From Chloroflexota bacterium (lineage in GTDB: Bacteria; Chloroflexota; Anaerolineae; Aggregatilineales; Phototrophicaceae): a DNA stretch of 64,000 bases. Positions 24,233 through 32,738 of this stretch are shown in pieces. How positions within the stretch are numbered: the stretch's first letter is position 1; each line of letters opens with the position of its first letter. The notes under the pieces were generated by a model, which worked only from the letters and a program-made list of their open reading frames with translations, made no database searches and was not told where the DNA came from. The stretch spans positions 62,001 through 126,000 of the forward strand of contig JACAER010000035.1 of the NCBI GenBank assembly GCA_013388745.1, in the 5' to 3' direction. Both the position numbers and the translations under genes were made by a program.

Positions 24233-26080
24233 ATGACACTGCAATTCCCTTCCTATGTCAAACACGCCCGCCTGCGCAATTGGGTGCAGGAAATGGCTGA
24301 ACTGTGCAAGCCAGACGCCGTGCATTGGTGCGATGGCTCGCAAGAAGAATATGACCAGATGTGCGAAGCGTTGGTGCAGAACGGCACGTTCATCCGCTTG
24401 AATCCCCAACTGCGCCCCAACAGCTTTCTGGCGCGTTCGGATCCGAGCGATGTGGCGCGCATGGAAGACCGCACCTTCATTTGCAGCCTGAGCAAAAATG
24501 AAGCCGGCCCAACCAATAACTGGATGAACCCGCGCGAAATGCACAAAACGCTCAACAAGCTGTTCGACGGCTGTATGCGCGGGCGCACCATGTACGTCAT
24601 CCCCTTCAGCATGGGGCCGTTGGGCGGCAGCCTGTCGTATATCGGCGTACAGCTCACCGATTCGCTGTATGTCGTCGTCAATATGCGTATCATGACGCGC
24701 ATGGGCCGCGCGGTCTATGATGTGCTTAACGGCGAAGGCCAATTCGTGCCCTGTATGCACTCCGTCGGCATGCCGCTGGAAGCGGGGCAAAAAGACATCC
24801 CCTGGCCCTGCCAGAAAGAAGCGGCTAACAAATACATCGTCCATTTCCCGGAAGAACGCGCCATCTGGTCGTATGGCAGCGGCTACGGCGGCAACGCGCT
24901 GCTGGGCAAAAAGTGCTTCGCGCTGCGTATCGCCTCCAATATCGCGCATGACGAGGGCTGGCTGGCCGAACATATGCTGATTATGGGCGTGAAAAACCCG
25001 CAGGGCGAAAAGACATACCTGGCGGCGGCCTTCCCCAGCGCCTGCGGCAAGACCAATTTCGCCATGATTGTCCCGCCCAAAGCCTTCCGGGATGAAGGCT
25101 GGGAAGTGACCACTGTTGGCGACGACATCGCCTGGATCAAGCTGGGCAAAGACGGCCAACTGTACGCTATCAACCCCGAAGCCGGTTTCTTCGGCGTGGC
25201 GCCGGGCACCAACACCAAGACCAACCCTAACGCGATGAAGACCATCGAAAAGAACACCATCTTCACCAACGTGGCGCTGACGCCCGAAGGCGATGTGTGG
25301 TGGGAAGGCATGGGCCCAGCGCCGGCTAAAGCCATCGACTGGCAGGGGCAGGAATGGACGCCAGACAGCGGCAAAAAAGCCGCGCATCCCAACGCGCGCT
25401 TCACCGCGCCGGCCAGCCAGTGCCCGTCGATTGATCCCGAATGGGAAAATCCCAACGGCGTGCCGATCAAGGCCTTCGTCTTCGGCGGACGCCGCAGCAC
25501 CGTCGCGCCGCTGGTCTTCCAGGCCTTTAACTGGGTGTACGGCGTGTATTATGCTTCCACGATGGGTTCGGAAATGACGGCGGCGGCCTTCGGCAAATTG
25601 GGCGAAGTCCGGCGCGACCCCTTCGCCATGCTGCCCTTCGCCGGCTATCATATGGCCGCCTATATCAACCACTGGCTGCAATTCGGGCGTTTTATCCCCG
25701 AACCACCGCGTATTTTCCTCGTCAACTGGTTCCGCAAAGACGCCGACGGCAACTTCCTGTGGCCGGGCTTCAGCGAAAATATGCGCGTGCTCAAGTGGAT
25801 TGTCGAACGCGCCCGCACGCGCGCCGCAGGGCTGGAAATGTCGCTGGGGCGTGTGCCGCAGTACAAAGACCTTGACTGGCGCGGTCTGGAAAACTTCACC
25901 GAAGCCGATTTCAACAAGGTCATGTCGATCGACAATGAAATGTGGAAGAACGAGATTCTTTCGCACGAGGAGCTGTTCATCAAGCTCTATGACCGCCTGC
26001 CGAAAGAACTGGTATCGGTGCGCGAACTGCTGCTCTCCAGCCTGTGGCGCCAGCCAGAATGGCAAGACCGCGACGAATAA
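24233..26080 (+). CDS. pckG: Phosphoenolpyruvate carboxykinase (GTP)
   Basis: The 615-aa protein interconverts oxaloacetate plus GTP with PEP, CO2 and GDP. It has the GTP-type P-loop FPSACGKTN (267-275), with the reactive Cys 271 of this family. Other marks are [30 protein letters not shown], the metal/PEP region [24 protein letters not shown], and [14 protein letters not shown]. The length matches the family. TAGGAG precedes ATG 24233 and a TATAAC lies near 24166. A strong terminator follows. The start of gluconeogenesis is the likely role. Confidence 0.97.
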   Translation: MTLQFPSYVKHARLRNWVQEMAELCKPDAVHWCDGSQEEYDQMCEALVQNGTFIRLNPQLRPNSFLARSDPSDVARMEDRTFICSLSKNEAGPTNNWMNPREMHKTLNKLFDGCMRGRTMYVIPFSMGPLGGSLSYIGVQLTDSLYVVVNMRIMTRMGRAVYDVLNGEGQFVPCMHSVGMPLEAGQKDIPWPCQKEAANKYIVHFPEERAIWSYGSGYGGNALLGKKCFALRIASNIAHDEGWLAEHMLIMGVKNPQGEKTYLAAAFPSACGKTNFAMIVPPKAFRDEGWEVTTVGDDIAWIKLGKDGQLYAINPEAGFFGVAPGTNTKTNPNAMKTIEKNTIFTNVALTPEGDVWWEGMGPAPAKAIDWQGQEWTPDSGKKAAHPNARFTAPASQCPSIDPEWENPNGVPIKAFVFGGRRSTVAPLVFQAFNWVYGVYYASTMGSEMTAAAFGKLGEVRRDPFAMLPFAGYHMAAYINHWLQFGRFIPEPPRIFLVNWFRKDADGNFLWPGFSENMRVLKWIVERARTRAAGLEMSLGRVPQYKDLDWRGLENFTEADFNKVMSIDNEMWKNEILSHEELFIKLYDRLPKELVSVRELLLSSLWRQPEWQDRDE

Positions 26081-26113
26081 GCGGCGTTTCGTCCATCAAC
26101 CGCACATCCGTAC

Positions 26114-26141
26114 AGGGGCACGCGCGCGCGTGCCTCTTTTT
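26114..26141 (+). terminator. Intrinsic terminator after PEP carboxykinase
   Basis: A GC-rich self-complementary stem (GAGGCACGCG-type arms around a CGC centre, 26115-26136) is followed by TCTTTTT. The remaining 26142-26370 sequence is AT-rich and gene-free apart from the regulatory elements noted next. Confidence 0.85.
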
Positions 26142-26305
26142 GGGTTGTGCGCAGAAATATAACCAATGCTGCGCGCCCGTTGCGTTCATCCTAAATTGTT
26201 GTGAAATTCGTCATAGACGCTCAATTTTTACTTGATACTTCGCGCCAATGGGCTTAGAGTAATATAAGCACAGGCTGAGTAACGCCTCGCAAAACCTTAA
26301 CAACT

Positions 26306-26336
26306 ATTGCGTTAATCGCAATTTTCACGGTATTCT
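26306..26336 (+). promoter_or_regulatory. Putative promoter with overlapping inverted repeat
   Basis: ATTGCG (26306-26311) and CGCAAT (26317-26322) are perfect arms around TTAAT. A TTGCGT within this repeat and a TATTCT at 26331-26336 are spaced 18 bases and could be -35 and -10 of the gene starting at 26371, so the repeat may be an operator. Confidence 0.35.
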
Positions 26337-26370
26337 AACCGTAGATCAACCATCATAAAGGTAGTCCGCT

Positions 26371-27087
26371 ATGCCGGTCTTGCTCTTAGCCCAGGGGGAT
26401 GTCAAAGCGCGCGATCTGCTGAAGAAAGCGATCAGCGCACGCTACGGCTTTAACCCGCCCGCGCTCGAAAGCCTGCGCATCGACTTCAAAGGCCGCGCCC
26501 GCGCCAAAGTCGGCCCCATCACCGCCTGGGTGCCGGTCGAGGTCACGGCCAGCTTTTGTTTCCCGACCAAAATGCGCTGGGATTTCACCGTCAAGCCGAT
26601 TGGCGTGCCGGTGCAGCGCGGCGTCGAGGCCTTCGACGGCCAGCAGTACCGCCGCCTGCGCGGGGGGGGCAGTCCGGTGCTGGTGAAGGATGCCAACGCC
26701 CTGCAATCCATGCGCCGCCGTCTGTGGAGTGTAGCCGCGCTGCTGCTCACGCCGCTCGGCGAGCATTTCGTGCGCCTGGCCGCCAACGACGACGGTTCGC
26801 TGCAAGCCACACACACCCAGTTGAACGACGCCGTGAACATGCTGCTGCGCCCCGATCATTCGCTGGAGCGTGTGCAGGTCGAATGTGTCAACCCGGATAA
26901 CGAACGCGCCCAGACTTTTGTGCTCAAGGCTGCCGAAACGCAAGCGCCGGTGGACGGCCTGATGCTGCCCACCAAAGTCTCTACTTTCTGGGACGATGAG
27001 CCATATTTCGAAGCCGAGCCAGTCCGTGTTTGCAGCGACGCGCGCTTCCAGGATTCGCTCTTTACGCTCGTCGAAGAACACGTCTAG
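26371..27087 (+). CDS. Hypothetical protein
   Basis: I do not recognise this 238-aa protein. It begins with a short hydrophobic MPVLLLAQG that is too short for a classic signal peptide. The rest alternates short strands with polar loops (FKGRARAKVGPITAWVPVEV, RWDFTVKPIGVPVQRGVEAFDGQ), which recalls lipoprotein-carrier or outer-envelope lipid-binding beta folds, but no family signature is visible. A run of eight G at 26662-26669 lies within the RLRGGGSP codons and could slip. AAAGGTAG precedes the ATG. It is monocistronic. Confidence 0.7.
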   Translation: MPVLLLAQGDVKARDLLKKAISARYGFNPPALESLRIDFKGRARAKVGPITAWVPVEVTASFCFPTKMRWDFTVKPIGVPVQRGVEAFDGQQYRRLRGGGSPVLVKDANALQSMRRRLWSVAALLLTPLGEHFVRLAANDDGSLQATHTQLNDAVNMLLRPDHSLERVQVECVNPDNERAQTFVLKAAETQAPVDGLMLPTKVSTFWDDEPYFEAEPVRVCSDARFQDSLFTLVEEHV

Positions 27088-27108
27088 CGCAACAACACAC
27101 CTCTGCCG

Positions 27109-27128
27109 CGCGACTCATGACTCGTCGC
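27109..27128. repeat. Degenerate copy of the GGCGACTC/GAGTCGCC hairpin repeat
   Basis: GCGCGACTCATGACTCGTCG resembles the 30263-30284 element (CGACTCATGAGTCG core) with changes that weaken pairing. It lies just past the gene ending at 27087. Confidence 0.35.
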
Positions 27129-27287
27129 AGAATGTACTCGCCATCCATGCGGGGCGCAGCGCAGCGCCTCGTTTCATTTCCCCCCCCGAATTTACACACG
27201 GGTTACATTTGGGCAATGTGCAGGCAACAGGTGGGTGGCACACTGATTGTGAAACACTGTACAAGCAGATGCACTCAGGAGCCAGCA

Positions 27288-27575
27288 ATGTCTAGGCGTA
27301 AACTTCTTCTCATCGTGGCGGCAGCAGTCATCGTCCTGCTGCTCGCGGCAGCCGTTGTCTCCGCGCAGCAAACCACACCAGGCACCTGTCCCAACGGCGG
27401 CACCTGTCCTTATGGCGGGCAGGGCAGCCCCACCGGGTTGTGTTTGCAGCAGCAGCACCGTTATGGCCTGGGTATGGGCACGGGGTATGGCGCGCGCACG
27501 CAAAACGGCCAGCGTCACGGCTATCGCGGCGCCAACTGCCCGCTGCAACCTGCGGCGACGACCAGCGGCGGCTAA
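27288..27575 (+). CDS. Small secreted protein rich in Cys, Gly and Gln
   Basis: The 95-aa product has a basic start (SRRK), an 18-residue hydrophobic core and a VVSAQQ signal-peptidase site near residue 26. The mature part contains CPNGGTCPYGGQG, a CLQQQH segment, Tyr/Gly-rich stretches and a last Cys. ATG 27288 follows CAGGAG. The function is unknown; the Cys-x6-Cys spacing could bind a metal or form a disulfide. A terminator follows at 27623. The gap upstream holds only a degenerate repeat. Confidence 0.7.
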   Translation: MSRRKLLLIVAAAVIVLLLAAAVVSAQQTTPGTCPNGGTCPYGGQGSPTGLCLQQQHRYGLGMGTGYGARTQNGQRHGYRGANCPLQPAATTSGG

Positions 27576-27622
27576 AGAGACCAACAGAGGGGTAGATCAT
27601 ACAACTGCATACGGTCAGTCGG

Positions 27623-27650
27623 GACAGGGCACACGCCCTGTCTCTTTTTT
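27623..27650 (+). terminator. Intrinsic terminator
   Basis: GACAGGGC (27623-27630) pairs with GCCCTGTC (27635-27642) around ACAC, followed by TCTTTTTT. Confidence 0.9.
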
Positions 27651-27655
27651 GCCTC

Positions 27656-27684
27656 TTTACAACCGCGTCGCCCGCTCTTATAAT
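27656..27684 (+). promoter_or_regulatory. Sigma70-type promoter of the padR-like gene
   Basis: TTTACA (27656-27661) and TATAAT (27679-27684) are separated by exactly 17 bases. This is the best-matching promoter in the window. Transcription should start near 27691. Confidence 0.8.
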
Positions 27685-27691
27685 GCGCCGC

Positions 27692-27713
27692 GAATAGTCA
27701 ATATTGACTATTC
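27692..27713. promoter_or_regulatory. 22-bp perfect palindrome, probable PadR autoregulatory operator
   Basis: The core AATAGTCAATATTGACTATT (27693-27712) is a perfect palindrome, extended by one G/C pair on each side. It covers the predicted transcription start and lies 23 bases before the PadR start codon, as expected for repression of its own gene. Confidence 0.75.
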
Positions 27714-27735
27714 AAAATGGACTAAAGGCCGACAC

Positions 27736-28257
27736 ATGGAACGCGAACTCCTGCTGCTGGGGCTGCTGCGGCGCGGCGATATGCACGGTTACAAGCTGAC
27801 CGAGTTTATCAACCGCGACATGGCTTACTGCACCGACCTGAAAAAGCCGACGGCCTACCATCTGCTGCAAAGAATGGCGGCGGATGGCTGGATTGTCGTC
27901 AGCGACGAACAGGAAGGCAACCGCCCGCCGCGCAAAGTCTATCAATTGACGGCGGAGGGCGAAGCCGCTTTCCAACGCCTGCTGCGCGACAACCTGAGCG
28001 AACAGCCGCCGACCCGTTTTCCCGGCGACATCGGCCTTGCCTTTATCGAAGCGCTCGCCCCCGCCGAAGCGCTGTCGCTGCTGACCGAACGCCGCCGCAC
28101 GCTTCAGGCCGAGCTCACGGCCATCAACCGCGCGCAGGACGCGCACGGCAGCGGCGGGCTGCGCCTGGTGATCGAGCACCAACAAACGCACTTGCGGGCG
28201 GAACTGAGCTGGTTGGATACGGTGATTACGCGCTTGCGGAACGACGCGGCCTTCTGA
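27736..28257 (+). CDS. PadR family transcriptional regulator
   Basis: The 173-aa protein has a PadR winged helix: LLLLGLLRRGDMHGYKLTEFI (2-22), KPTAYHLLQRMAADGWI, a wing with NRPPRKVYQLTAEGEAAFQRLL, then a long C-terminal helical dimerisation region (about 100-170). PadR proteins repress their own gene and often a nearby efflux or stress gene. Here the promoter and palindrome directly upstream support autoregulation. The MFS exporter at 28897 and the small membrane protein at 28363 lie downstream in the same orientation and are possible targets. Confidence 0.9.
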   Translation: MERELLLLGLLRRGDMHGYKLTEFINRDMAYCTDLKKPTAYHLLQRMAADGWIVVSDEQEGNRPPRKVYQLTAEGEAAFQRLLRDNLSEQPPTRFPGDIGLAFIEALAPAEALSLLTERRRTLQAELTAINRAQDAHGSGGLRLVIEHQQTHLRAELSWLDTVITRLRNDAAF

Positions 28258-28270
28258 GTCGTGGGTTGCC

Positions 28271-28297
28271 AGGGGCGAGTCATGGCGCACCTCTATG
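28271..28297. repeat. Degenerate hairpin-repeat copy
   Basis: The sequence begins AGGGGCGAGTCATG and continues GCGCACCTCTATG, close to the 30263-30284 element but missing one base and carrying substitutions in the second arm. It lies 13 bases past the PadR stop. Confidence 0.3.
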
Positions 28298-28362
28298 TAA
28301 AAACCACCCCGTTTCAGAGAGAGTCGCGCACTCTGGGCGCTTTATTATGCTAAGGAGACTCA

Positions 28363-28800
28363 ATGGACATCCTTCGTTTGCTGCATTCGTGGAATCGCTG
28401 GCTGCTGCTGGTGGTCATCGTCGTAGCCGTCATCTATTTTCTGATCGGCTGGCTGCAAAAGCGCCCCTGGGACAGCCGCGCCAGCACGCTCGTGCGTGTG
28501 TTTCCGATTCTGGTAGACATCCAATGGGCGCTGGGGCTGCTGTTTTTCCTGCAATTGGCCTTCAGCAGCGGCAGTTTTGATCTGGGCGTGCTGGGACGCC
28601 ACAATTGGGAGCACGCCTTCACCATGACGATCGCGCTGCTGCTGGCGCATGTGCCGATGATGTGGCGAAAGCGCGCGATGAGCGACGAGAAGCGCTACCG
28701 CAATCACTTTTTGGTCGTGGTGGGCCTGGTCGCCGTGATCGTGTTGGGCATCTTCGTGCTGCCGAGCGTAATCCAGTGGCGCTTCTATACAGGCGCCTGA
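28363..28800 (+). CDS. Small four-helix membrane protein
   Basis: The 145-aa protein has four membrane helices: about 11-30, 48-67, 83-99 and 117-137. Conserved-looking features include an N-terminal HSWNRW, the EHAFTM segment with a His in helix 3 and HVPMMWRKRA after it. The spacing of histidines recalls small cytochrome-like membrane proteins, but haem ligation cannot be shown. AAGGAG precedes the ATG. Relatives occur in many bacteria without assigned function. Confidence 0.75.
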   Translation: MDILRLLHSWNRWLLLVVIVVAVIYFLIGWLQKRPWDSRASTLVRVFPILVDIQWALGLLFFLQLAFSSGSFDLGVLGRHNWEHAFTMTIALLLAHVPMMWRKRAMSDEKRYRNHFLVVVGLVAVIVLGIFVLPSVIQWRFYTGA

Positions 28801-28827
28801 GCACTTTTTCTCACCACCCCATCGTAG

Positions 28828-28850
28828 AGGGCGACTCGCCGAGTCGCCCT
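28828..28850. repeat. Dispersed hairpin repeat, copy 1
   Basis: AGGGCGACTC (28828-28837) and GAGTCGCCCT (28841-28850) are perfect 10-base arms around GCC, between two genes on the same strand. Confidence 0.8.
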
Positions 28851-28896
28851 GGCATGAAAAATCACCTTTCCGATGCTGTATGAGGACAAACACACG

Positions 28897-30246
28897 ATGG
28901 AGACCCCCGCACAGGAGAAACTGGACTTCAAAAAAGTCCTGCCGATTTTCGTGATTGTGCTGGTAGATTTGCTGGGGCTGACGATCATCATTCCGCTGCT
29001 GCCGCTGTACGCCGTCACCTTTGGCGCCGACGCGCTCACCATTGGCGCGCTCGGCACCACCTACCCGCTGATGCAAATGCTGGCCGCGCCGCTGTTGGGC
29101 GGGCTTTCTGACCGCTACGGGCGTAAGCCGGTGCTGGTCATCAGCCAGATCGGCACCTTCATCGGCTTTCTGGTATTGGGCTTTGCCAACGCTATCCCGC
29201 TGTTGTTCCTCTCGCGGCTGATCGACGGGCTTTCGGGCGCCAACATCGTGGCGGCGCAGGCCGCCATCACCGACAGCACCACTGACCGCACACGCGCGCA
29301 GGGGTTGGGGCTGATCGGCGCGGCCTTTGGGCTGGGCTTCACGCTGGGGCCGGCCATCGCCGGCATCGCGCTGGCGCTGAGCGGCAACGATTACCATGTG
29401 CCGGCCTTCGTCGCCGCCGCTTTTTCGCTGGTCGCGATTCTGCTGACGACCTTCTGGTTCACAGAAACGCTGCCTGCCGAAAAACGCGGCCAGCAGCAAA
29501 GCGGCAGCAACATCGTCGGGCGTGTCATCGACGGCGTGCGCCATCCGCTGGTGGGAATGCTGCTGATCCTGATGTTCTTGCAGCAGTTGGTGTTCGGCGG
29601 CTTCGAGCAGCTTTTGTCGCTGTTCACGCTCAACCGGCTGGGGCTGAACGCGGCGGGCAATGCCGTCGTCTTTGTGTTTGTCGGCGTGATTCTGGTTTTC
29701 GTGCAGGGTAAATATATCGGCCCGTGGAGCCGGCGCTTCGGCGAACGCAAATTGGTCTACAGTGGGCTGGCGCTGCTGGCGGTCGGGCTGATTCTGACGG
29801 CGATCACGCCGGGGCAGGCAGTGCCATGGTACACGCGCGCCGAACTGCAAGCCGAACTGGACGACCCGCAGCGCAACCCGACGGAACAAATTCAAGTGGA
29901 GCTGCCGGACGACAGCAATCGCGGCTGGCTGGGGCTGGTGTGGCTGCTAGTGGCGATGGTGCCGGCCAGCATTGGCGGCGGCATTCTTTCGCCCAGCATC
30001 AACAGCCTGATTACGCAGCGCGCGCGCCCCCAGGAAGTCGGCAGCATGTTGGGCGTGAGTTCGGCGCTGGTCAGCACCGCCAACGCCATCACCCCGCTGA
30101 TCGGCGGCGCGCTGTTCAAGTTTTTGGGCAGCACGGCGCCTTTTTTGATCGGCGGCGCGCTGATGGGCGTGTTTATGCTGATCGCCATGCAAACCGTGAG
30201 ATCTGGCCCGGAAGAAGAAAAACGCGCGGCGGCCAGCGCGGCATAG
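28897..30246 (+). CDS. MFS drug/multisolute exporter, TetA-like
   Basis: The 449-aa protein has 12 predicted membrane helices. The loop after helix 2 holds GGLSDRYGRKPVLV, the motif A of drug/H+ antiporters, and helix 5 holds GAAFGLGFTLGPAIAG, the antiporter motif C. A larger loop of about 45 residues precedes the final helices (VPWYTRAELQ, then NPTEQIQVELP). ATG 28897 follows TGAGGA; an earlier ATG at 28873 has no ribosome site. The PadR regulator upstream could control it. The substrate cannot be inferred. Confidence 0.9.
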   Translation: METPAQEKLDFKKVLPIFVIVLVDLLGLTIIIPLLPLYAVTFGADALTIGALGTTYPLMQMLAAPLLGGLSDRYGRKPVLVISQIGTFIGFLVLGFANAIPLLFLSRLIDGLSGANIVAAQAAITDSTTDRTRAQGLGLIGAAFGLGFTLGPAIAGIALALSGNDYHVPAFVAAAFSLVAILLTTFWFTETLPAEKRGQQQSGSNIVGRVIDGVRHPLVGMLLILMFLQQLVFGGFEQLLSLFTLNRLGLNAAGNAVVFVFVGVILVFVQGKYIGPWSRRFGERKLVYSGLALLAVGLILTAITPGQAVPWYTRAELQAELDDPQRNPTEQIQVELPDDSNRGWLGLVWLLVAMVPASIGGGILSPSINSLITQRARPQEVGSMLGVSSALVSTANAITPLIGGALFKFLGSTAPFLIGGALMGVFMLIAMQTVRSGPEEEKRAAASAA

Positions 30247-30262
30247 GACGCCAGGTGCATAT

Positions 30263-30284
30263 GGGGCGACTCATGAGTCGCCCC
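30263..30284. repeat. Dispersed hairpin repeat, copy 2
   Basis: GGGGCGACTC and GAGTCGCCCC form perfect 10-base arms around AT, 17 bases past the MFS stop. The rest of 30247-30512 holds no convincing gene. Confidence 0.8.
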
Positions 30285-30512
30285 TGCAAACTCCCTCCGT
30301 TTGCCCCTCCCAACACACAATGGCACTTGGCATTCTGCGCGCGGGAACTTATTATCAGCGGCATGTGTCTATCGCCTAGCAAACAGTGTCGATGAGTGAA
30401 CACACGCCGCGCGGAATAAAAATGCGGTTTTGCTTTACGCTTTTTGTGTCGGCGTGGTTGTTTTTGTATTTTGCTAACCGCCAATTGCTAAAAGCTGTTT
30501 TCAGGAGCACTT

Positions 30513-30908
30513 ATGACGGCATTTCCGCATCTGCAAGGCCAACAGTACATGAGCCTGACCACTTTTCGCAAAAACGGCCAGCCGGTGCCCACGCCCGTAT
30601 GGTTCGCGCAGGTGGGCGATAAACTGTATGTGTACACATCGAATCTATCCGGCAAGGCCAAGCGGCTGAGCCACACGACGCGCGTGACCGTCGCTCCCTG
30701 CACCGCCAGCGGCAAGGTGATCGGTGATGTACAGGAAGCCGAAGCGCGTATCATGCGCCCGGACGAAGAACACACAGCGCTCACCGCCATTAACCGCAAG
30801 TACGGTATGGTCAAACGCGCCATCGACCTGCTGAACCGCGTGACACGCCTGCTGCGCCGCGATACCAGCGGCTCGAAAGCCATCTATCTGGAGATCGTCG
30901 CCGCGTGA
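30513..30908 (+). CDS. PPOX-class flavin- or F420-dependent oxidoreductase
   Basis: The 131-aa protein has the split-barrel pattern of pyridoxamine-phosphate-oxidase-like proteins: FRKNGQPVPTPVWFAQVGDKLYVYT (visible in part at 19-43), then SGKAKRLSHTTRVTVAPC (about 46-63), followed by EAEARIM. This layout matches the PPOX class of F420/FMN-dependent reductases more than true PdxH. CAGGAG precedes the ATG. Its TGA overlaps the GTG of the SGNH-like gene (GTGA), so the two are coupled. The substrate is unknown. Confidence 0.85.
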   Translation: MTAFPHLQGQQYMSLTTFRKNGQPVPTPVWFAQVGDKLYVYTSNLSGKAKRLSHTTRVTVAPCTASGKVIGDVQEAEARIMRPDEEHTALTAINRKYGMVKRAIDLLNRVTRLLRRDTSGSKAIYLEIVAA

Positions 30909-32191
30909 TTCTACTCCTGCTGGCGGCGCTGACCACATTGGCCGCAATCGCGTTTGTCGCCGGGGGCGGCGCTGTCAGCGTCCTGTGGCCGCTGGCGTTC
31001 ATCTGGACGCTGACAGCCTTCACGCTGCTGCCGCCGCTGCGCGCGCTCAAGGCGCGTCTGACCGCGCCGTTCCGCTGGCTGCGGGCGCATCCGGCGCGCT
31101 ATTGGCTGGCGCTGCTGCTGCTGGCGCTGCTGCTGGCTGGCCGCTGGTTGTGGGATTATCAGCCGGTGTGGGGCAAATCCCCCGCCGCGGGCGAATGGGC
31201 GTTTTTGGGCGGCGCGGCCTGGTTGTGGTTCTGGCTGGCGAGTTTTGGCACGCGGCCCGGCGATGGCCGCGCGATGGGCGCAGCGCTGGCGAAAAGCCGC
31301 GCCACCGGCCCGCTGCTCAGCGCCTCCACGCTCGCCCTGCTGCTGCTGGCTGTCGAATTATGGATGCGCGCGGCGCTGGTGATTTCCGATGGCTTCTCGT
31401 TCACCGCGATGAATTACTGGTGGAACGCGCTCCATTGGCAACCGATCAACAGTCTGGGCTACCGCGATGCGGAGCCCAACAGCGATCCGACACAGCAGCA
31501 GATTCTCGCTGTCGGCGATTCGTTTGTCGCCGGGCACGGCATCGAAAACATCGCCGATTCGTTTCCGCATGTGCTCGACCGCTTGCTCGCCGATTACACG
31601 GTGAACATCGTGGCGCAGCGCGGCTGGGAGACCGACGACCAACTGGCGCCGCTCGACTCTTATCCGCGGACGCCCGATGTCGTCGTGCTCTCGCATTACT
31701 TCAACGACTTGAGCTATGCGCTGGCGCAAAATCCCGTGCGCGTCGCGCTGCCGCCCGACTGGATTGAACCCTTCATCCGCCAGTATTTTCTGCCGAATTT
31801 TCTTTACTGGCACGTGTTCCAGTTCGGTATCGAGGGGCACGGTGGCGAGTATGTGCGTCTGCTGCTGGACGCTTATCAGGACGACCAGATATGGACGCAG
31901 CACGCCTGGCACTTGCAGTCGTTTGTGGATTGGGCGGCGGCGCATGACGCGCGCTTAGTCGTGATTGTCTGGCCGGCGCTCAACGCGCTGGAGGAGTCGG
32001 CGGCGGCGGCGGCGCGGGTGGCCGCATTTTTCACCGAGCGCGGCATCGCCGTAGTGAACATGGACGACGCGCTGCGCGGGCGCGACCCAGCCACGCTGAT
32101 CGTCAACCCCTTCGATACGCATCCCAACGTCGCCACACACGCGCTGGCTGCGCAGCTTTTGGCGCAGACGATCGAAAGTGTCTCGCGCTAA
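30905..32191 (+). CDS. Membrane-anchored SGNH/GDSL hydrolase-like protein
   Basis: The 428-aa protein starts with GTG 30905 overlapping the previous stop. The first 155 residues contain about five membrane helices. A periplasmic or extracellular domain follows, with the SGNH nucleophile block AVGDSFVAGHG (S206), an N-containing SHYFNDL block, and a catalytic-type D404-T-H406 near the end. This matches acyl esterases or acyltransferase-associated SGNH domains acting on surface polymers. The substrate is unknown. It overlaps the convergent DCC gene by 4 bases. Confidence 0.75.
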   Translation: MILLLLAALTTLAAIAFVAGGGAVSVLWPLAFIWTLTAFTLLPPLRALKARLTAPFRWLRAHPARYWLALLLLALLLAGRWLWDYQPVWGKSPAAGEWAFLGGAAWLWFWLASFGTRPGDGRAMGAALAKSRATGPLLSASTLALLLLAVELWMRAALVISDGFSFTAMNYWWNALHWQPINSLGYRDAEPNSDPTQQQILAVGDSFVAGHGIENIADSFPHVLDRLLADYTVNIVAQRGWETDDQLAPLDSYPRTPDVVVLSHYFNDLSYALAQNPVRVALPPDWIEPFIRQYFLPNFLYWHVFQFGIEGHGGEYVRLLLDAYQDDQIWTQHAWHLQSFVDWAAAHDARLVVIVWPALNALEESAAAAARVAAFFTERGIAVVNMDDALRGRDPATLIVNPFDTHPNVATHALAAQLLAQTIESVSR

Positions 32192-32577
32192 TGCACTTTG
32201 CACGCGCCGTTTTCGCACACCGGCGCGCCAACCCAGCGGTTGATTGTATAGCGGTGTTTGGCGATAAAACCGTAAACGCGGTTGCCCAGCCAGGTCATGC
32301 CAGGCAGATGCAGCAGCAGCCACAGCGGGAAGCCCAACGGCAGTTCGCGCAGCAGGCGGCGAATCCCCGCGAAGCCCGCCACCATCTGCCCATCAGGGGT
32401 CATGACATGTATCGCGCCCATCGCCGCCTCATAGTCCACCTGCGGATAGCGCGCGTGTACCGTGTCCCAGCCCTGCACATCGAGAAATTCGACACGCTTG
32501 AACCAATCGAGCGCGCTGATAACACGCCGCGTTTGCTGGCAAATAACGCAATTTCCGTCAAAAATGGCTGTGGTCAT
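32188..32577 (-). CDS. DCC family thiol-disulfide oxidoreductase (DUF393)
   Basis: The 129-aa protein begins IFDGNCVIC, the defining DxxCxxC motif (D7, C10, C13). Family features follow: VMTPDGQMVAGFAGIRRLLRELP, then a hydrophobic region PLWLLLHLPG, and a final Cys pair (PVCENGACKVH). These thioredoxin-like proteins are predicted disulfide reductases. The gene converges on the SGNH-like gene, with a 4-base overlap of the stop codons. Confidence 0.85.
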   Translation of the reverse strand: MTTAIFDGNCVICQQTRRVISALDWFKRVEFLDVQGWDTVHARYPQVDYEAAMGAIHVMTPDGQMVAGFAGIRRLLRELPLGFPLWLLLHLPGMTWLGNRVYGFIAKHRYTINRWVGAPVCENGACKVH

Positions 32578-32738
32578 GGGGGAAAATCACCTGAATCGAC
32601 TCTGAAAATCGTCTGTACACCCTTGAGCATAGCACAAAAAGACGAAGAACATCAGCATTATTCACACAGGGTTAATGCCGCAACGCACTATCTTTCGGTA
32701 ACGTATAGAAAGCTGCTGAATAATGAGCGAAAAGAGCC

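Noticed and set aside
23930-26065. 711-residue open frame on the minus strand opposite PEP carboxykinase
   Set aside because: Shadow frame; no domain signature, and it crosses two well-supported plus-strand genes.
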